From a bacterium A37T11 (GTDB lineage Bacteria > Bacteroidota > Bacteroidia > Sphingobacteriales > Sphingobacteriaceae): a stretch of 64,000 nt of DNA. The stretch is from NCBI GenBank assembly GCA_900109895.1, contig FOBR01000019.1, forward strand, positions 1-64,000, written 5' to 3'. The translations under genes and the position numbers were made by a program. This document shows, one piece after another, positions 25,638 to 33,974 of this stretch; the first letter of the stretch is position 1, and each line of letters opens with the position of its first letter. The notes below the pieces were generated by a model. The model saw nothing but the letters and a program-made list of their open reading frames with translations, did no database searches and had not been told where the DNA came from.

Positions 25638-25665
25638 ATATAGCAGCGTGATGATTTAAAAAGCA

Positions 25666-26469
25666 TTATGAGTAGGCATCTAGCTGAATATCTCCTTCAA
25701 AGACAAAGGTTGCAGGTCCTTCCAGAATGATGTGCGAAAATATTTCTTTTTCTTTTTGAAAACTAACCTTTAATTGTCCGCCAGCAACCCGGATTGGTGT
25801 ACTTAGGCTGCCTTCCTGTTTTTTGTAGGATGCCATGGCCAGCGCTACAGCGGTAACACCGGTTCCGCAGGCCAATGTTTCGTCCTCTACGCCCCGTTCA
25901 TAGGTTCGAACAAAATAACCATCTGCCTCTTCTTCTACAAAATTAACGTTAATGCCTTTGATCCGGTATGGCTCGCTATTCCTTATTTTTTTCCCTTCCT
26001 CGTAAACGTTTAGGTTAGCCAGGTCCGTTACCCGCTTAACAAAATGCGGGGAGCCTGTGTCTATAACAAAAGCATCTTCGTCCCTATTTACTTTGCCAAC
26101 ATTCATCATGTGAAGACTTACCCAGTTACCTTCCGCTGAAATTTGGGCTTGATGTATGCCATCTGCTGCCAAAAAGGCAGTTTCGCTGTCAATTAATCCC
26201 ATACGTTTGGCAAATGCTACGATGCAGCGCCCACCATTGCCACAAAGGCTACCTAAGCGTCCGTCAGCATTGTAATAATCCATTTCAAAATCAGCTTTCC
26301 CGCTTTCTTTGAGTAGCATAATGCCATCTGCACCTATGCCAAAGCGGCGGTCACACAGCCGGTTTAATATTTTTGCATCCGTTACATTAAAATGCCCGTC
26401 CCTATTGTCTATGATTATAAAATCATTGCCAGCACCCTGGTATTTATAAAAATGAACGTGTTGCATCAT
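25666..26469 (-). CDS. dapF: Diaminopimelate epimerase
   Basis: A 267-residue DapF converting LL- to meso-diaminopimelate for lysine and peptidoglycan synthesis. Both catalytic cysteines are seen: LCGNGGRCIVAFA near residue 75 and ACGTGVTAVALAMA near residue 220. The start is set at ATG 26469 (MMQHVHFYKYQGAGNDF); the frame continues upstream but with non-family residues and across a promoter-like element. Confidence 0.95.
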   Translation of the reverse strand: MMQHVHFYKYQGAGNDFIIIDNRDGHFNVTDAKILNRLCDRRFGIGADGIMLLKESGKADFEMDYYNADGRLGSLCGNGGRCIVAFAKRMGLIDSETAFLAADGIHQAQISAEGNWVSLHMMNVGKVNRDEDAFVIDTGSPHFVKRVTDLANLNVYEEGKKIRNSEPYRIKGINVNFVEEEADGYFVRTYERGVEDETLACGTGVTAVALAMASYKKQEGSLSTPIRVAGGQLKVSFQKEKEIFSHIILEGPATFVFEGDIQLDAYS

Positions 26470-26475
26470 GATGCG

Positions 26476-26483
26476 CAAATTTA
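26476..26483 (-). promoter_or_regulatory. TAnnTTTG element 6 nt before dapF
   Basis: The minus strand reads TAAATTTG followed by CGCATC and the ATG. A transcript starting just past it would be almost leaderless. A -33 TTG at the normal spacing was not found. Confidence 0.4.
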
Positions 26484-26585
26484 AGAAAAAAAGATTACAA
26501 CCATCTTCATGTAACATCCGCTATGCTTTAACATTTTTTAACAGGGAATGGGTCATTTTGATTACGTTATCGCAATAATTGGTAT

Positions 26586-26593
26586 TACATTTG
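26586..26593 (+). promoter_or_regulatory. Putative -7 element of the degP-like gene
   Basis: TACATTTG fits TAnnTTTG and lies 60 nt before the protease ATG. The closest TTTTG upstream is about 25 nt away, wider than the usual spacing. Confidence 0.35.
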
Positions 26594-26653
26594 AAAAATG
26601 AATGTCTGTTACCATTTCAATTAGTAAGAAGTTAGACAGTTTAGCATAAAAAT

Positions 26654-28225
26654 ATGAGAAAGATAGGAATCACTTTATTGGCCGCCATAGTTGGTGGAAC
26701 TATTGCAGTGGGCGGATATAAATTTTTTGAGGCCAAACAGCAAAATACGATGTCTTTTGAAGAAAGACAGGATCTGCATTATGCAAGTAATCCATCGGCT
26801 ATTACCTCCTCGGCCGGGAATCTTGATTTTACACAAGCGGCAGCGGCCGTTTCGCCAGCGGTGGTGCATATTAAAACAACCTATGACCGTGGGGGCGCTG
26901 GCCAGGATGACGATTCATATAATCCATTTGAGGAATTTTTCGGCATACCCCGGGGCCGTCGCCAACAGGCACAACCTGCCATGGCATCGGGTTCTGGTGT
27001 GATCATTTCTGATGATGGGTATATCGTAACGAATAATCACGTGGTAGAAGATGCGGACAAGATTGACGTAGTATTAACCGATAAACGGACATTTGAGGCC
27101 AAGGTAATTGGCCGCGATCCTAATACGGACCTGGCCCTGATAAAAGTAACGGCTAAAGGCCTACCCATCGTTAAATTGGGAAATTCTGACAATGTGCAGA
27201 TTGGCGAGTGGGTATTGGCCGTAGGTTATCCACTAGGCCTTGAGTCAACCGTTACAGCAGGCATTGTTAGTGCAAAAGGGCGCAGTATTGGTATCCTTAA
27301 TAATGCGCCAAGGGAGCGCCAACAGCAAATGCCGCGTGGTTGGGGTCAACCCCAGGAAGACCAGGATCAATCAAATCAAGCATTGATAAATACGGCCATC
27401 GAGTCGTTTATCCAAACAGATGCGGTGATCAACAAAGGCAATAGTGGTGGAGCATTGGTTAATGCGGCTGGTGAGCTGGTTGGAATCAATTCGGCTATTG
27501 CTTCTCCCAGCGGTTATTATGCCGGCTATGGTTTTGCAGTTCCTGTTGACCTGGTAAAAAAGATTGCTGATGATTTTGTGAAGTTTGGACGCGTAAAACG
27601 AGGTTTGATTGGCATTAGTTTTAGGGAGCTTTCGCCTGAATATGCGAAACAACTGGGCATTAGCGAAATTAATGGGTTGTATGTTAATGAGGTTGTGCCC
27701 GGTGGCGGAGCAGAAAAAGCTGGTATTCGGAAAGGGGATATCGTGACCAAATTAGATGGTAAATTAATCTATACGTCTTCTGATCTTCAGGAAAAAGTGT
27801 ATCGGTTAAGCCCAGGTGATAAGGTGCGGCTGGCTTTCAAACGTGGAGGAAAGGAACAGGAAGTAACCGTTACGCTGAAAGAAGATGAAGGGGCTACCAA
27901 AACTGCCCAAGTGGATGCGGCGAAGAAACGCAGTGCCACCCAAATTTACAATAAACTTGGAGCTGGTTTTATTCCGGCTACCGCACAGCAAAAAAAGCAA
28001 CTCGGCATCACCTCAGGAGTGGTAGTATCACAGGTGCAGGAAGGTGGGTTATTTGACGAAAATGACGTGCCAAGAGGGATGGTCATTTCAAAGATTAACG
28101 GCCGGCCGGTGAACAATGTGGACGAAGTGGAAAATGCCTTGGGTGAAGGGAAAGAAGGATATGTGCGGCTGGAAGGGATTACCCCTGATGGTGGCCGCAT
28201 TACGGCAACATTCCCCGTGCAATAA
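26654..28225 (+). CDS. DegP/HtrA-type serine protease with two PDZ domains
   Basis: A 523-residue periplasmic protease/chaperone of the Do family. An N-terminal signal or anchor (about residues 3-22) is followed by the trypsin-like domain with the triad His in VTNNHVVEDAD, Asp in DPNTDLALIKV and Ser in NKGNSGGALVN. Two PDZ domains follow (about 310-400 and 435-520). It degrades misfolded envelope proteins. The gene is monocistronic and ends at a clear terminator. Confidence 0.95.
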   Translation: MRKIGITLLAAIVGGTIAVGGYKFFEAKQQNTMSFEERQDLHYASNPSAITSSAGNLDFTQAAAAVSPAVVHIKTTYDRGGAGQDDDSYNPFEEFFGIPRGRRQQAQPAMASGSGVIISDDGYIVTNNHVVEDADKIDVVLTDKRTFEAKVIGRDPNTDLALIKVTAKGLPIVKLGNSDNVQIGEWVLAVGYPLGLESTVTAGIVSAKGRSIGILNNAPRERQQQMPRGWGQPQEDQDQSNQALINTAIESFIQTDAVINKGNSGGALVNAAGELVGINSAIASPSGYYAGYGFAVPVDLVKKIADDFVKFGRVKRGLIGISFRELSPEYAKQLGISEINGLYVNEVVPGGGAEKAGIRKGDIVTKLDGKLIYTSSDLQEKVYRLSPGDKVRLAFKRGGKEQEVTVTLKEDEGATKTAQVDAAKKRSATQIYNKLGAGFIPATAQQKKQLGITSGVVVSQVQEGGLFDENDVPRGMVISKINGRPVNNVDEVENALGEGKEGYVRLEGITPDGGRITATFPVQ

Positions 28226-28262
28226 GCTTTTTAATCAAATAGACCCTTATTTAAACTGAAGT

Positions 28263-28296
28263 AAGCCGCCTCTTTAACTTAGGGGGCGGCTTTTTT
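28263..28296 (+). terminator. Rho-independent terminator of the DegP-like gene
   Basis: AAGCCGCC (28263-28270) pairs exactly with GGCGGCTT (28285-28292), with a 14-nt loop, and the stem runs into six Ts. It lies 38 nt after the protease stop. Confidence 0.85.
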
Positions 28297-28298
28297 AA

Positions 28299-29402
28299 TT
28301 AATTGGCAGTCTGCCGGATTGCTCCGGCGATCTCCTCTGCCAGCAGTAACATGTCTTCTTCTGCGGGCTCATTACGGTTGGTGAGCAAAATTAGGCTAAA
28401 GTGATGGCTGGGAACCCGGTAAAAGACGTTCCGGAAGCTGGTGGTGCTGCCCGTATGATAGACCACCTCATTGCCTTCGGCATCTTTTTTTAAGTGCCAG
28501 CCAAAACCATAATGCACCGGCGAGCCATCTTTCAGGTGCTGATCAGTAAATGACTGAATGATCAGTGCCGCGGGCAGTACGGTCCCTTCGTACAACGCCT
28601 CATCCCATTTAGCCAGGTCAAGCACATTGCTGTAGATGCCCCCATCGCCCAGTACCGCGCTTGTCGCGCTTTGGTCTTTCTCCTGCCAGGTGCCGCCGGC
28701 ACTGCGGCTATATCCCAAAGCACGAAAGGGTACCGTATTTTTTTCTTTCTCAAAGGCCATTGTATGGTCCATCGCAAGGGGTTTAAAGATATGTTGCTGC
28801 AAATAATCACCATAAGCCTGTCCCGAGATTTTCCCCACCAGCAAGGCCAGCAGTGCGTAGGCTGAATTGCTGTACCGGTACTGTGTCCCTGGTTCAAAAT
28901 AGCCCTTTTCCTTTTTCATCAAAATATCCAGCACACCCTGGTCTTTCAGTTGGGGGTTCATTGCGGTGTCGGGCACATCGTCTTCGTAATCGGGTAAACC
29001 GGATAGATGGCTAAGCAGCAACCTAATCGTTATCGCCTGTCCGTATGCCGGAAAACCCGGAAACCATTTTGTCAGGCTGTCATCCAATGAAAGCTTTCCC
29101 AGCTGCACCAGTTGCAGCACACAGGTTGCCGTGAACTGCTTGCTTACCGAGGCCAGCCTGAAATTGGTTGCCGCCGTAACCGGCGCTGCGGTATCAAGCC
29201 GGGCCAACCCATAACAACGTTGCAGCAAAGGCTTGCCGTCTTTCAGCACCAGCAGACTGGCTCCGGGGACAGTCCCTTTATAAGCACTTAAAATACGATC
29301 AATTTTTGCCGTATCCTGTGCCATGGGAAACGCCACGCTTAAAAGCCACAAAAAGATCAAAAGAATTGCTTTCCCATCCGTGAACAAACATAGCGAATCC
29401 AT
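28299..29402 (-). CDS. Beta-lactamase-family serine hydrolase (class C-like)
   Basis: A 367-residue exported enzyme of the PF00144 type (AmpC/D-alanyl-D-alanine carboxypeptidase/esterase group). A signal peptide covers about residues 10-28. Active-site motifs are SxxK as SVSKQF (near residue 85), YxN as YSNSAY (near 180), and HTG in YHTGSTTSF near 315 in place of KTG. HTG is common in esterase-like members, so a peptidase or esterase role is more likely than antibiotic hydrolysis. It lies 8 nt downstream of the SGNH gene. Confidence 0.85.
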   Translation of the reverse strand: MDSLCLFTDGKAILLIFLWLLSVAFPMAQDTAKIDRILSAYKGTVPGASLLVLKDGKPLLQRCYGLARLDTAAPVTAATNFRLASVSKQFTATCVLQLVQLGKLSLDDSLTKWFPGFPAYGQAITIRLLLSHLSGLPDYEDDVPDTAMNPQLKDQGVLDILMKKEKGYFEPGTQYRYSNSAYALLALLVGKISGQAYGDYLQQHIFKPLAMDHTMAFEKEKNTVPFRALGYSRSAGGTWQEKDQSATSAVLGDGGIYSNVLDLAKWDEALYEGTVLPAALIIQSFTDQHLKDGSPVHYGFGWHLKKDAEGNEVVYHTGSTTSFRNVFYRVPSHHFSLILLTNRNEPAEEDMLLLAEEIAGAIRQTAN

Positions 29403-29410
29403 CCAAAAGC

Positions 29411-30121
29411 CTATTTTTTATCGTTTATCAGGGTTGACAGCGCCGCGGCAACTTTTTCGGCGATGGCATGGAAACCGGAGGCTACGGGGTGGGTGCCATC
29501 CCCCCCTTGCCAGAATTCAGGATGGTCAATTGAAAATTCCCATAACGAATCAATGCTGATGTCTTTCTGCGTAGCGAGATAGTCCAAGGCTATTTTGTTC
29601 CTTACCTTAATCCTTTCGGTCAGTGGGGAGAATACCTTGGCATCTTCCTTTGTGCGCATCGGTGTGATCGTAGCCCACATCAATTTGGCCCCCGGGGCAT
29701 TTTTCCGGATGGTTTGGACAAACCCGGGAAAAGCTTTTTTATAATCTTCTTCGGTATAGCCAAACCCATGAAGGCCGTTGTTAAAATGGACAATGTCAAA
29801 TTTATAATAGCCCATGATCAACTCAATCTCTTTCAGCAGCGCCGGGTCGCCGACGCTTTTTGACGTTGTTAACCTGGCCACATACCCCTTTCCGGCGAGC
29901 ATTTGCGCCACTTCCGGATAATAGCCACGCGTTATCGAATTCCCGATCAGCAAAATGCGCGGTAAGGTTGAATCGTTGGTATTGGGCATGTATACGTCCA
30001 GCCACTCGATGTTTTCCCTGATGGTTTTTTTTGATTCCTGGGAGTGCCCCAAAAGTGGCATTGTGAATAAGAGGGCCAGTGACATCCAGTACTTGCAAGT
30101 TGTTTTTGATGTTCTTATCAT
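29411..30121 (-). CDS. SGNH/GDSL hydrolase
   Basis: A 236-residue exported esterase-like protein with a signal peptide (about residues 8-28). Block I is seen as LLIGNSITRGYYPEVA (the usual GDS is GNS), block III as VHFNNGLHGF, and block V as DGTHPVASGFHAIA with the catalytic Asp-x-x-His. It probably removes acyl or acetyl groups from glycans. The serine hydrolase gene is 8 nt downstream, so the two form an operon. Confidence 0.85.
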   Translation of the reverse strand: MIRTSKTTCKYWMSLALLFTMPLLGHSQESKKTIRENIEWLDVYMPNTNDSTLPRILLIGNSITRGYYPEVAQMLAGKGYVARLTTSKSVGDPALLKEIELIMGYYKFDIVHFNNGLHGFGYTEEDYKKAFPGFVQTIRKNAPGAKLMWATITPMRTKEDAKVFSPLTERIKVRNKIALDYLATQKDISIDSLWEFSIDHPEFWQGGDGTHPVASGFHAIAEKVAAALSTLINDKK

Positions 30122-30196
30122 TTCTTCTAAAATTCCCTGAATTTGAGGCTAATTTAGGGAAATGAACGGTAGCATCAAAATCTATTGCGATGGATG

Positions 30197-30230
30197 CGTG
30201 GGCCTTCCTTTGTTGGCCCACGTTTTTTTT
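30197..30230 (+). terminator. Strong plus-strand terminator with no obvious gene upstream
   Basis: CGTGGGCC (30197-30204) pairs exactly with GGCCCACG (30215-30222), and eight Ts follow. The only plus-strand candidate before it is a 28-codon frame starting at the ATG at 30162, or a small RNA starting in the 30122-30160 region. On the minus strand there is no T run. Confidence 0.7.
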
Positions 30231-30254
30231 GCAACCTACCCTACATAGCCTTCC

Positions 30255-30285
30255 CCATCCGGAATCCCGGGGGATTGGGGGATGG
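30255..30285. repeat. Imperfect hairpin upstream of the Rpn-type gene
   Basis: CCATCC (30255-30260) pairs with GGATGG (30280-30285), and AATCC (30263-30267) with GGATT (30272-30276). It lies 78 nt before the start codon at 30364. It could be an extragenic palindrome. Confidence 0.4.
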
Positions 30286-30363
30286 AAATGAACAAAACGA
30301 ATGCAACTAGCTAATAAACCATTCAGTAAATTTAATTCTATTCAATTTTAACAACTAACAGCA

Positions 30364-31314
30364 ATGGAAACAAAACAAGTACACAGAAAGAAAGTGAAGC
30401 GGCCACTTAAGCCGCCCCGGAGGCAGGACGACAAATTGCTCAAGTCCACTTTTGAGTATTGGTTCCCCTATCTGCTGCGGTTCTTTTATCCAAACGCGGA
30501 TGATATCTTTGATTTCGACCGGGGCATTGAATTTTTAGACAAACAACTAAAACTCATCATCCCTGAGCGCGAGCGCAGTAAAGGCGACCGGGAGGCCGAT
30601 CTGCTGGCAAGGGTGTATTTAAAGGACGGCACCGAACGCTGGATCATCTGTAATGTCGAAATTGAGGCGAGCAGCAGTGTTACCTTCTCCTTCCGCCTGT
30701 TTCAATACTGGTATCGCTGCATTGATAAATTCAATGTAGCTGCCATGAGCATAGCTGTGTATACCGGTGATGAAAGCCAGCCGCACCCCTCGGCATTTAA
30801 TACGCAGCTATTGGACACGGAAGTGAACTTCAAATTCCGGGGCTTTCACATTTTTGAAAAAAGCGACAAAGAGCTGCTAGTGATGGGTAACCCCTTTGCT
30901 CTCGTCGTTTTGGCGGCAAAGAAAGCCGCCCAGTATGACTACCTTACTGATAAACAGTTAAACCGCGCCCGGGTATTGATACTACAAGCGTTACGCAAGG
31001 CAGGGACCTACACGCTGGAACAAATAGAAGGCTTTGCATACTTCCTAACCCAATTTATTTTTGTACAGGATAAAGAAGAAAATCGTATATTTGACAATGA
31101 GTTGTCAAAAACATCAAAAGGAGAACTTAACATGGGAATCGTAGAAACAGTAAAAGAAATAGTAAAGGAGCAAGGTAAGCTTGAAGGCAAAACGGAGGTT
31201 GTTACAAACCTTCTTCTTTCCAATAAATTCACTATTGCCGAGATTGCTAATTTCGCCAGTGTGACCGAAGATTTCGTCAGAAAAGTACAGGCAGATTTGG
31301 CCAAGAAAAAATAA
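30364..31314 (+). CDS. Rpn-type PD-(D/E)XK nuclease family protein (transposase-like)
   Basis: A 316-residue protein resembling the Rpn/YhgA-like family of recombination-promoting nucleases. The acidic core is visible: ADDIFDFDRGIEFLDKQL near residue 45, then DREADLLARVYLKDG and IICNVEIEASSS near 95-110 (an E-x-E in place of the usual ExK/Q). The C-terminal tail (GKLEGKTEVVTNLLLSNKF) is the low-complexity end common in these proteins. Palindromes flank the gene on both sides. Confidence 0.65.
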   Translation: METKQVHRKKVKRPLKPPRRQDDKLLKSTFEYWFPYLLRFFYPNADDIFDFDRGIEFLDKQLKLIIPERERSKGDREADLLARVYLKDGTERWIICNVEIEASSSVTFSFRLFQYWYRCIDKFNVAAMSIAVYTGDESQPHPSAFNTQLLDTEVNFKFRGFHIFEKSDKELLVMGNPFALVVLAAKKAAQYDYLTDKQLNRARVLILQALRKAGTYTLEQIEGFAYFLTQFIFVQDKEENRIFDNELSKTSKGELNMGIVETVKEIVKEQGKLEGKTEVVTNLLLSNKFTIAEIANFASVTEDFVRKVQADLAKKK

Positions 31315-31340
31315 GGTAAACCGCCATACCAATTAAAATG

Positions 31341-31371
31341 AAAAACCATATCCTTACCGGTATGGTTTTTT
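31341..31371. terminator. Bidirectional terminator
   Basis: AAAAACCATA (31341-31350) pairs with TATGGTTTTT (31361-31370). The A run on one side and T run on the other allow termination in both directions. It lies between the Rpn-type gene and a minus-strand gene that converge here. Confidence 0.75.
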
Positions 31372-31397
31372 CGTGTCCGGAATTTTAGCAGGATACT

Positions 31398-31418
31398 GCA
31401 CGCATCCCGGATGCGTGC
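31398..31418. repeat. 21-bp palindrome with 10-bp arms
   Basis: GCACGCATCC and GGATGCGTGC are exact reverse complements around a single C. No T run follows. The gap between convergent genes thus holds two separate hairpins. Confidence 0.55.
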
Positions 31419-31453
31419 GAGCGGGTAAATACGCATCACTCAAATTTTCCAGT

Positions 31454-32041
31454 CTAACCTTTTTCTATGTTCTTCAACGCCTTTTCCAGTAATTCCGGAG
31501 TGACTGGCTTCACCAACGTATAAATCATTCCGCGTTTGGTTTCCTCACGATCGTCTTTGTATTCTTTAAACCGGTTTGTACTCTTTACAAGGCCTTTTAA
31601 TAGGCCGTTTTTCCAAGTGATCGATGTAGCTTGGTTGAGAGGAGGTGGAAGGAGGTTTAAAATGTCGACATTCAGAAATTCATGTCCAACCGAATAATTT
31701 TTTATAGCACGAATTACATAACTGGACATGTTTTTAGTGCCTTTGGTTCCTGCTTTGTTACCCGAGTCTTTAGGGTGATTCAATATGTAATCTTTCGTAA
31801 CTTGAGGTAAATCATCGAAATCAGGGATACCTGTCTCCTCTTTTTTGAAATCGCAATATTCGATACCATATATTAAAGGATAGGCTTCTGCTAATTCTAG
31901 GGTTAGTGTTCTTGAGCCTAACTCTAAACCTCTATACTTAATTTCTTTTTCAACTAAGAGATAGTCTATATCACTTTCACTTAACTTGAAATGTAGGCGG
32001 AATGTTTTAGCCTTAGAGATGAAATGGCTTTGGTTACTCAT
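31454..32041 (-). CDS. Hypothetical protein with XRE-like N-terminus
   Basis: I do not recognise the family. The 195-residue product has an N-terminal segment (about residues 10-60: FRLHFKLSESDIDYLLVEKE, then LGSRTLTLELAEAYPLIYG) with the spacing of an XRE-type HTH. The C-terminal half is soluble with no known motif. It could be a DNA-binding regulator. It abuts the truncated IS66 element, 11 nt from its first base, so its upstream region may have been altered. Confidence 0.5.
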   Translation of the reverse strand: MSNQSHFISKAKTFRLHFKLSESDIDYLLVEKEIKYRGLELGSRTLTLELAEAYPLIYGIEYCDFKKEETGIPDFDDLPQVTKDYILNHPKDSGNKAGTKGTKNMSSYVIRAIKNYSVGHEFLNVDILNLLPPPLNQATSITWKNGLLKGLVKSTNRFKEYKDDREETKRGMIYTLVKPVTPELLEKALKNIEKG

Positions 32042-32052
32042 TTGAAATATAA

Positions 32053-32526
32053 ATGTTAAAATATTTTACCAAACATGTCACTCTCTACCCAGAAGGCATC
32101 AGTGAGGAAGATGTCTGTGTAGGCCAGGAAGACACCTACCAGTTGGAGCATACGCCGGAAAAGCTGGAAGGCATCCGTTACACCCGGCTGAAATACAAAA
32201 AGAAGGCCGAAACAGAGGAAGAAAGTCTGCACAGCGAGATCCTGATTGCCGCCCTTCCGCCGGAAGTCATCAAAAACTCAATGGCCGGTGCCAGCCTGAT
32301 GGCTAAGGTTACCGTAGAGAAGGTGGCAGACCACATGCCTATCCAACGCCAGAAGACAGCCCTGGCGCGTACGGGTATTGACATACCCTATTCCACCATG
32401 ATGGGCTGGTATAACAGGACCTGCCTGATGCTATGGCCGCTGTATGAAGCCTTGAAAAAGGAAGTACTGAGCAGCGGGTACATCCAAATGGACGAGACCC
32501 CGATAAAAGTGATGGACCCGGACACG
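32053..32526 (+). pseudogene. IS66 transposase, N-terminal fragment
   Basis: The 158-residue frame matches the zinc-binding and early catalytic part of IS66 TnpC: LYPEGISEEDVCVGQEDTYQ, IAALPPEVIKNSMAGASLMA, VADHMPIQRQKTAL, and the first catalytic Asp in YIQMDETPIKVMD. It stops where IS21 sequence begins (TGA at 32527-32529). The first codons from the ATG at 32053 are not transposase-like, so the 5' end is also truncated. Confidence 0.8.
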
Positions 32527-33015
32527 TGACGGGGGTCTTTGTAGGCCGGGTTGCCGGCATGGAACCGGGCTTCCAATACCGGATCTTCCAGCTTAAGAAG
32601 CTCATCCAGGCTTTGCCTACTTTCTGCTAGCTTGTGCAGGTACGCCTTTACCGTGTTCTTACTGATGCCCAGTTGGCGGGCAATCGTCTTAATGCCTGTT
32701 TGCTGCGCATGCAGCCTTAATAATTGCTTAATCTGACTCATGGGTCTTGTTTTACCGGCCATCAGCGTTCTATTAGTGATCAAATAATCACCAAATCAAC
32801 CTAAACCTAAATACTATCGCAACAGGGGGCAGCATGCTCCATTACGCAACTGATGATCCCGGGTCAAAGCGAGCAGTATGCTCCAGTGCGCAGTACTTCA
32901 TAAACTTTAAGGGGGTCAGCATCGGCCAGAACGGCATGCCAATACGCGCTTTAATCGAAGATCGGGCGCTTAAAAATTGGTCGGTCCAGAGGGGTCAATA
33001 TCGGCCAGATTATCC
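32527..33015 (-). mobile_element. IS21-family left-end fragment inside IS66 transposase
   Basis: On the minus strand this holds the transposase-binding end of an IS21 element and the first part of istA. Four repeats are visible: 32825-32842 and 32869-32886 share GCAGnATGCTCCA, while 32911-32930 and 32991-33009 share GGGGTCAnnATCGGCCAGA. istB and the other end are missing. No target duplication was seen at the two junctions, so a later deletion or recombination is likely. Confidence 0.7.
32530..32741 (-). pseudogene. istA transposase fragment (IS21 family)
   Basis: About 70 codons from ATG 32741 encode the N-terminal HTH of IstA: MSQIKQLLRLHAQQTGIKTI, then ARQLGISKNTVKAYLHKLAE and NPAYKDPR. 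Right after DPR the frame runs into antisense IS66 sequence. The DDE catalytic domain is absent, so the product cannot catalyse transposition. Confidence 0.75.
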
Positions 33016-33819
33016 AGTACCCACCGGGGTTACTTCTGGGTGGGGCTGGCACCCCCGGAAAACATCGTTTTCTTCGAATACCAGCCCGGAAGAAACCAGG
33101 AAATACCCCAGGAACTGCTGAAAAACTTTTCAGGGGTATTACAAAGTGATGGTTATGAATGTTATAATACCCTATCCAAACGGGAAGACATTACACTGTG
33201 CTGTTGTCTGGCCCATGCCAGGAGGTACTTTGAACAGAGCCAGGGTAATGACAAGGTCCGTTCCACCCATGCCCTGAACGTATTCGGCAGGTTATATGAT
33301 ATTGAGCGGGAGCATAAAGAGAGTACACCGGAAGAACGACTTGCCGCGCGGCAGCAATATGCCAAACCCACCTGGCAGGAGTTCGGTCGCTGGCTGGAGG
33401 ACCAGGTGGGCTTGCTTGCCCCTGGCAGCGCGATCCATAAGGCTTTTGCCTATACCATGCGCCGCTTTAAAAGACTGAGCCGATATATGGATGACGGAAC
33501 CATAAAAGCCGATAATAATCTGATTGAAAATAGTATACGGCCAGCGGCTCTCGGCAAAAAGAACTATATGTTCTGTGGCTCGCATGAGGGGGCCAGACGC
33601 GTAGCCTTGCTCTACTCATTAATCGGCACTTGCCGCATGCATGGCATCAACCCTGTGACCTGGATGACAGAAGTACTGCGCAGGATCAGCACACACCCCA
33701 AAGAAAGCATCCACGAGTTGCTGCCCAATCATTGGAAAGAGCTTAACCTGGAGCTTGCAAAGAACGAACCCCTACCCGTCATCGTCAGGGTCGATAAATC
33801 AAAAAGAAGAACGGCTTAA
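33016..33819 (+). pseudogene. IS66 transposase, C-terminal fragment
   Basis: The frame resumes at STHRGYFWVGLAPPENIVFF and contains LQSDGYECYNTLSK (second catalytic Asp region), CLAHARRYFEQ, and DNNLIENSIRPAALGKKNYM with the last catalytic Glu. It ends with a typical IS66 tail (SIHELLPNHWKEL). In-frame joining with 32053-32526 would restore most of the catalytic core, but the separating 490 bp has stops. Confidence 0.8.
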
Positions 33820-33861
33820 GCCTATCATCAGCACACTTTATGCAAGATGTTGTTACCTGTA

Positions 33862-33878
33862 CCAGCCGGTGAGCTTAC
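33862..33878. repeat. Putative right terminal repeat of the IS66 element
   Basis: CCAGCCGGTGAGCTTAC lies 42 nt after the transposase stop. Its reverse complement begins GTAAGC, like known IS66 ends. The matching left end was not found, as expected for a 5'-truncated element. Confidence 0.4.
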
Positions 33879-33974
33879 CCAAAATGCTCTTAATTAATTT
33901 TTACATGTGTTTGCAAAAAACATGTGTTGATGTCACGATACAAACCAGGAACGCAAGGAAAAAATGTTGTGTGG

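Larger units (their letters stand above)
32053..33878 (+). mobile_element. IS66-family element, truncated and interrupted by an IS21 remnant
   Basis: The two parts of a TnpC-type transposase (32053-32526 and about 33016-33819) are split by about 490 bp of IS21-family DNA in the opposite orientation. The N-terminal region of TnpC and the accessory genes tnpA and tnpB are absent. The right end is probably CCAGCCGGTGAGCTTAC (33862-33878), whose complement starts GTAAGC as in IS66 terminal repeats. The element cannot move by itself. Confidence 0.75.
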
